Shown: positions 61,367 to 64,000 of the stretch, piece after piece
Numbering within the stretch: the first letter of the stretch is position 1
How the letters are laid out: each line of letters opens with the position of its first letter
Assembly (NCBI GenBank): GCA_036011085.1
Contig: DASCMS010000057.1
Location: forward strand, 51,435 to 115,434
DNA: 64,000 nucleotides
Source of the DNA: UBA8231 sp036011085
Lineage (GTDB): Bacteria > Latescibacterota > UBA2968 > UBA8231
Direction: 5' to 3'
Program-made: the position numbers and the translations under genes
Notes under the pieces: model-generated
Seen by the model: only the letters and a program-made list of their open reading frames with translations
What the model was told of the DNA's origin: nothing
Databases searched by the model: none

Positions 61367-62092
61367 TCATGAATTGCTCCGGCCCACGCGAGCCGTGTAG
61401 AGTCCTCGACCAGCAAGTCCCTGGCGGTCATGGTGAATGTCGCAGAATCCAGCTTCTGTCAGAGCCGACTCCATCTGACGGTGGGTGAAGAGGCCGAGCT
61501 CATGGGTTTCGGTTGAGTAGTCAATGCCCTCCGGTGTACCGACGAGATAGTGGATATCCAGCACCGAGACGCAATCGGCGCCGTCCTGCCGGCGTGTCGA
61601 GCGTGACATGCGGACGACCGTGACCTCACCTTCTCGGCTATGGTGCCGATGAATCGCGGGCGACTCGAACGCGTCAGGTGTCAGCCAGGGCTCGATGACG
61701 ACAACACCACGAGGCGTGAGGTGTTCGCGGCAACAGGTGAGGGTGCGCACCAGGTCGGCACGCGACCGGGCGTAGCCGATGGAACCGAACAGGCAGATGA
61801 CCGTATCGTAGAGCCGATCGAGACGGAAATCCCGCATGTCGGCCACATGGTACCGCCCACGCTGGTTGCGCCGGCGCGCCGTCTCGACGAATTCTGACTT
61901 GAGATCGAGGCCGTCCACCTCGTAGTAGCGGCAGAGATGTTCGTCGTGCGCGCCGGTGCCGCAGGCTACATCGAGCACCGTATGCAGAGATGGATCAAGG
62001 TGCGAGAGATGCTCACGCAACAGGTGTGCTTCGCGCTCGTAGTCCTTGACGGAGTAGAGAACGTCGTACTGCTCGGCACTCAACTGGAACAT
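61367..62092 (-). CDS. Class I SAM-dependent methyltransferase
   Basis: 241 residues from the ATG at 62092; a longer frame to 62221 reads through the hairpin at 62113 and is rejected. MFQLSAEQYDVLYSVKDYE is the typical opening, VLDVACGTGAHDEHLCRYY the SAM-binding motif I, and YHVADMRDFRL motif II. The rest (GSIGYARSRADLVRTL, RGVVVIEPWL) resembles small-molecule methyltransferases near nucleotide-sugar genes. Substrate unknown. It precedes pncA by 50 bases on the same strand but has its own terminator upstream. Confidence 0.88.
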   Translation of the reverse strand: MFQLSAEQYDVLYSVKDYEREAHLLREHLSHLDPSLHTVLDVACGTGAHDEHLCRYYEVDGLDLKSEFVETARRRNQRGRYHVADMRDFRLDRLYDTVICLFGSIGYARSRADLVRTLTCCREHLTPRGVVVIEPWLTPDAFESPAIHRHHSREGEVTVVRMSRSTRRQDGADCVSVLDIHYLVGTPEGIDYSTETHELGLFTHRQMESALTEAGFCDIHHDRQGLAGRGLYTARVGRSNS

Positions 62093-62112
62093 GGTTCTGC
62101 CATTGACGAGAA

Positions 62113-62136
62113 AAGGCCCGGGAGAACCCGGGCCTT
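62113..62136 (-). terminator. Rho-independent terminator downstream of lpdA
   Basis: A perfect ten-base stem, AAGGCCCGGG (62113-62122) and its complement (62127-62136), with a four-base loop. Read on the minus strand it is followed by TTTTC and then, 20 bases later, the methyltransferase ATG. It separates the sucB/lpdA unit from the methyltransferase and NAD operon. Confidence 0.85.
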
Positions 62137-62154
62137 GCTCGCTGCCGATGAACG

Positions 62155-62252
62155 TGAAACGCGTACGCGTCGGTAACCGGGCCCGCCTCGTTGCGCGGCG
62201 ACTCGACAGTCGATGCCGCAATGCGCCCGGTCACCATCTGGAACGCGTTTCA
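62155..62252. repeat. Ten-base inverted repeat in the 207-base lpdA/methyltransferase spacer
   Basis: TGAAACGCGT at 62155-62164 and its exact reverse complement ACGCGTTTCA at 62244-62253 lie 79 bases apart. The right copy extends to TGGAACGCGTTTCA, a near-perfect LacI-family-type dyad with a central CG; the left reads TGAAACGCGTACGCGT. Such pairs can allow looping. No LacI-family gene is in the window. The region also holds the terminator at 62113 and no visible gene. Confidence 0.4.
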
Positions 62253-62299
62253 AACTAGTAAGGACCGCATTCTGATGCAAGGTATTTGTGGCGCTGAAG

Positions 62300-63673
62300 C
62301 TAATGACTGATCGAGGCCGCCGCCTCACGCACGACCTCGGACAAGCTCGGATGCGCGTGTACCGTACGCGCCAGGTCTTCGGCGCTGGCACAGAACTCCA
62401 GGGTGATGACGGCCTCGGCGATCAGATGTGACGCCTGCGGGCCGAAGATGTGCACACCCAGCAGGCGATCGGTACCGGCGTCGGCCACGACCTTCACAAA
62501 ACCATCGATACAGTTCATGCTGTGGGCGCGGGCGTTGGCCCGGAACAGATGCTTGCCGGTGCGTACCTCGTGTCCGGCTTGCTGGGCTGCGGCTTCGCTC
62601 AGGCCTACGGAGGCAGCCTCCGGATGAGTGTAGACGACATTGGGAATCGCCTCGTAGTTGACCGAGGATCCCATACCCGTCATGCGTTCCACCGCTGCCA
62701 CCGCTTCGGCCTCGGCCTTGTGCGCCAGCATCGGTCCGGGCGTCACGTCGCCTATGGCATAGACACCCGCTGCCGTCGTGCTGTAGTCGCCGTCCACCGT
62801 CACGAAACCGCGCTCCGTCAGTTCTACGCCGGTTTCCTCGAGCCCGAGTCCTGTCGTATTCGGTCGGCGTCCAACCGAGACCAGCACGCAGTCACACTCG
62901 ACGGTGTCGCTCTCGTCGCTGTCACGGCCTGCCAGGTGCAGCTTCACTCCCTCATCATCGAGATCTGCGCCGGTGGCCCCGGTGGACAGGCGAAAGGACA
63001 GGCCCTGTCGTTTCAGCGTACGCTGCAGCTGCTGCGAGATCTCAGCGTCGGCGCCGGGAAGCACGGCGTCCATAAATTCCACGACCTCGACCTTCGTCCC
63101 GAGACGGTTCCAGACCGAACCCATCTCCAGGCCGATGGCACCGGCGCCGATGACGACCATCCTGTCGGGGACAGCGTCGAGAGAGAGTACCTCCGTCGAG
63201 CTGAGGATCTGCTTGCCATCGAACGGCAGGTCGGGTAGTTCTGCCGGAGACGAACCTGTAGCCAGCAGGATACGTTGGCCCTGAAGGTCACCGGATCCTT
63301 CCACGGCCACCCGCCCCGCTCCGGCCAGCCGCGCCGTTCCCTGTATGTAGTCAACTCCCTTGCCTTTGAGCAGGGCGCCCACACCCTTCGTCATCGTCTC
63401 GACGATCTTCCTCTTGCGCCCCATCATGGCCGCCAGATCCAGCTGCAGCTCACCGACGACGATGCCGTGATCCTCCAGGCCCTCCTGCAGTTCGGCCCAG
63501 CGATGGCTGGCCTCGAGCAGGGCTTTGCTCGGAATGCAGCCCACCTGCAGACACGTACCACCGAGCCAGCCCTTGTCGACGCAGGCCACCTTCATGCCCA
63601 GGTCGGCGGCGCGGGCGGCGGCGACGTAGCCGCCGGGACCGGCGCCGATGACGATCAGATCGTAATCAGCCAC
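62300..63673 (-). CDS. lpdA: Dihydrolipoyl dehydrogenase
   Basis: 457 residues with a GTG start. FAD-binding GAGPGGYVAAARAADLG, redox-active cysteine pair in GGTCLQVGCIPSKALLE, the NAD-binding GAGAIGLEMGSVW, and the dimer-interface histidine-glutamate in HAHPSLSE near the end. It is the E3 subunit of 2-oxoacid dehydrogenase complexes and can serve glycine cleavage (gcvH at 10505). It follows the sucB fragment by nine bases, the normal sucB-lpdA order. Confidence 0.96.
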   Translation of the reverse strand: MADYDLIVIGAGPGGYVAAARAADLGMKVACVDKGWLGGTCLQVGCIPSKALLEASHRWAELQEGLEDHGIVVGELQLDLAAMMGRKRKIVETMTKGVGALLKGKGVDYIQGTARLAGAGRVAVEGSGDLQGQRILLATGSSPAELPDLPFDGKQILSSTEVLSLDAVPDRMVVIGAGAIGLEMGSVWNRLGTKVEVVEFMDAVLPGADAEISQQLQRTLKRQGLSFRLSTGATGADLDDEGVKLHLAGRDSDESDTVECDCVLVSVGRRPNTTGLGLEETGVELTERGFVTVDGDYSTTAAGVYAIGDVTPGPMLAHKAEAEAVAAVERMTGMGSSVNYEAIPNVVYTHPEAASVGLSEAAAQQAGHEVRTGKHLFRANARAHSMNCIDGFVKVVADAGTDRLLGVHIFGPQASHLIAEAVITLEFCASAEDLARTVHAHPSLSEVVREAAASISH

Positions 63674-63682
63674 AGGGATTGC

Positions 63683-63865
63683 TCAGATCTCGAGCATCAG
63701 GCGCGCAGGATCCTCGAGCAGATCCTTGAGGCGCACGAGGAACTTCACCGACTGCTCGCCATCGACGAGGCGGTGGTCGTAGGTCAGCGCCAGGTACATC
63801 ATCGGACGGATGACAACCTCACCGTCGACGGCGATGGGGCGCTCCTTGATGGCGTGCATGCCTAG
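63683..63865 (-). pseudogene. sucB: C-terminal fragment of sucB (2-oxoglutarate dehydrogenase E2), cut by an IS
   Basis: About 60 codons on the minus strand match the extreme C-terminus of dihydrolipoyl succinyltransferase: GMHAIKERPIAVDGEVVIRP, then YLALTYDHRLVDGEQSV with the catalytic HxxxD, and LEDPARLMLEI. The E2 likeness stops at about 63863-63868, where the usual preceding ILG is replaced by sequence from the IS end. The lipoyl and most of the catalytic domain must lie beyond the insertion or be lost. A functional second copy cannot be excluded from this window. Confidence 0.85.
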
Positions 63866-64000
63866 GAGCCTGTCCGAGTAATGGTCATCGTCCGTATGTT
63901 GGCGTCGGATGCTGACCTGGAGATGGATTGATGGGCAAGACGTTTCGCGACTACGCTCCCGACCAGATGTTGTTGCTGCCGCCGTCGTTGCGTGACTGGT
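63866..64000 (+). mobile_element. Left end of an insertion sequence, IS1182-like
   Basis: From about 63866 the sequence no longer matches sucB and leads, after 65 bases, into a transposase start on the plus strand. The junction lies in the palindrome CCTAGG (63861-63866). The terminal inverted repeat is probably near GAGCCTGTCCGAGTAATGG; the right end is outside the window, so repeats and target duplication cannot be verified. Confidence 0.75.
63931..64000 (+). CDS. Transposase N-terminus, IS1182-like (partial)
   Basis: ATG at 63931 with GGAG eight bases upstream. The visible 23 residues read MGKTFRDYAPDQMLLLPPSL and RDW, close to the N-terminus I remember for IS1182-family DDE transposases (KTFRPYxPDQxLLLPPSLxEWL). 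The frame runs off the right edge. Family assignment is from memory. Confidence 0.75.
   Translation, partial: MGKTFRDYAPDQMLLLPPSLRDW

Overview
The window is a gene-dense, high-GC bacterial chromosome segment. Genes are separated by a few bases or overlap by 1-4 bases, and GTG and TTG starts are frequent. An LptD-like outer-membrane protein shows a Gram-negative (diderm) cell. A secreted propeller protein ending in a YPNPF/FlgD-Ig-like C-terminus, DUF4159/DUF4175-type envelope genes, a PhyH dioxygenase, a Gfo/Idh/MocA dehydrogenase and DegT aminotransferase genes together suggest the FCB superphylum or a related candidate phylum such as Latescibacterota, Krumholzibacteriota or Gemmatimonadota. 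That placement is inference from gene content; there is no rRNA in the window.

Layout. 1-5.6 kb: a DegT aminotransferase with a truncated oxidoreductase, a WecA/MraY-type sugar-phosphate transferase, a uronate-dehydrogenase-like SDR, a P-loop kinase, a NupC-type nucleoside symporter and a small unknown protein. 5.6-8.3 kb: a large hybrid histidine kinase and tRNA-Lys(CTT), with two strong divergent sigma70-type promoters next to the tRNA. 8.5-27.9 kb: a long housekeeping run on the plus strand: TPR protein, efp, gcvH, HNH protein, scpA, scpB, a pseudouridine synthase, cmk, rpsA and its terminator, mutS, a FliG-N-domain protein, rlmB-like, lptD, dtd, maf, a RodZ-like protein and priA.

27.9-39.1 kb: a secreted propeller protein leading into a tight cluster of DUF4159, DUF4175, TPR protein, a protein usually mislabelled asparagine synthetase B, MoxR AAA+ ATPase and DUF58. 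This is a poorly characterised envelope/MoxR system. 39.1-43.6 kb: an NmrA-like reductase and a complete ribose-type sugar ABC importer. 43.6-46.8 kb, minus strand: phosphotransacetylase, a histidine kinase lacking its usual N-terminus, and a PhyH dioxygenase. 46.9-53.4 kb: a full SUF iron-sulfur operon (sufB, C, D, S, U, T) ending in an Rrf2 regulator with three cysteines. Two N8-spaced dyads lie in the divergent pta/sufB promoter region, and an antitoxin-like relic sits between sufB and sufC.

53.4-64 kb, minus strand: a protein made of an exact 60-residue duplication, a LigC-like dehydrogenase, and an NAD salvage operon (pncA, a pncB-like gene, an aminotransferase, nadE) translationally coupled to a GT-C membrane protein. 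These are followed by a methyltransferase and lpdA, and then by the last ~60 codons of sucB. At the right edge sucB is cut by an insertion sequence whose transposase begins at 63931.

The most noteworthy points are the IS interruption of sucB, the in-frame pta/histidine-kinase junction, the MoxR/DUF4159/DUF4175 cluster, the aminotransferase embedded in the NAD salvage operon, and the dyads that may be SUF/Rrf2 operators.
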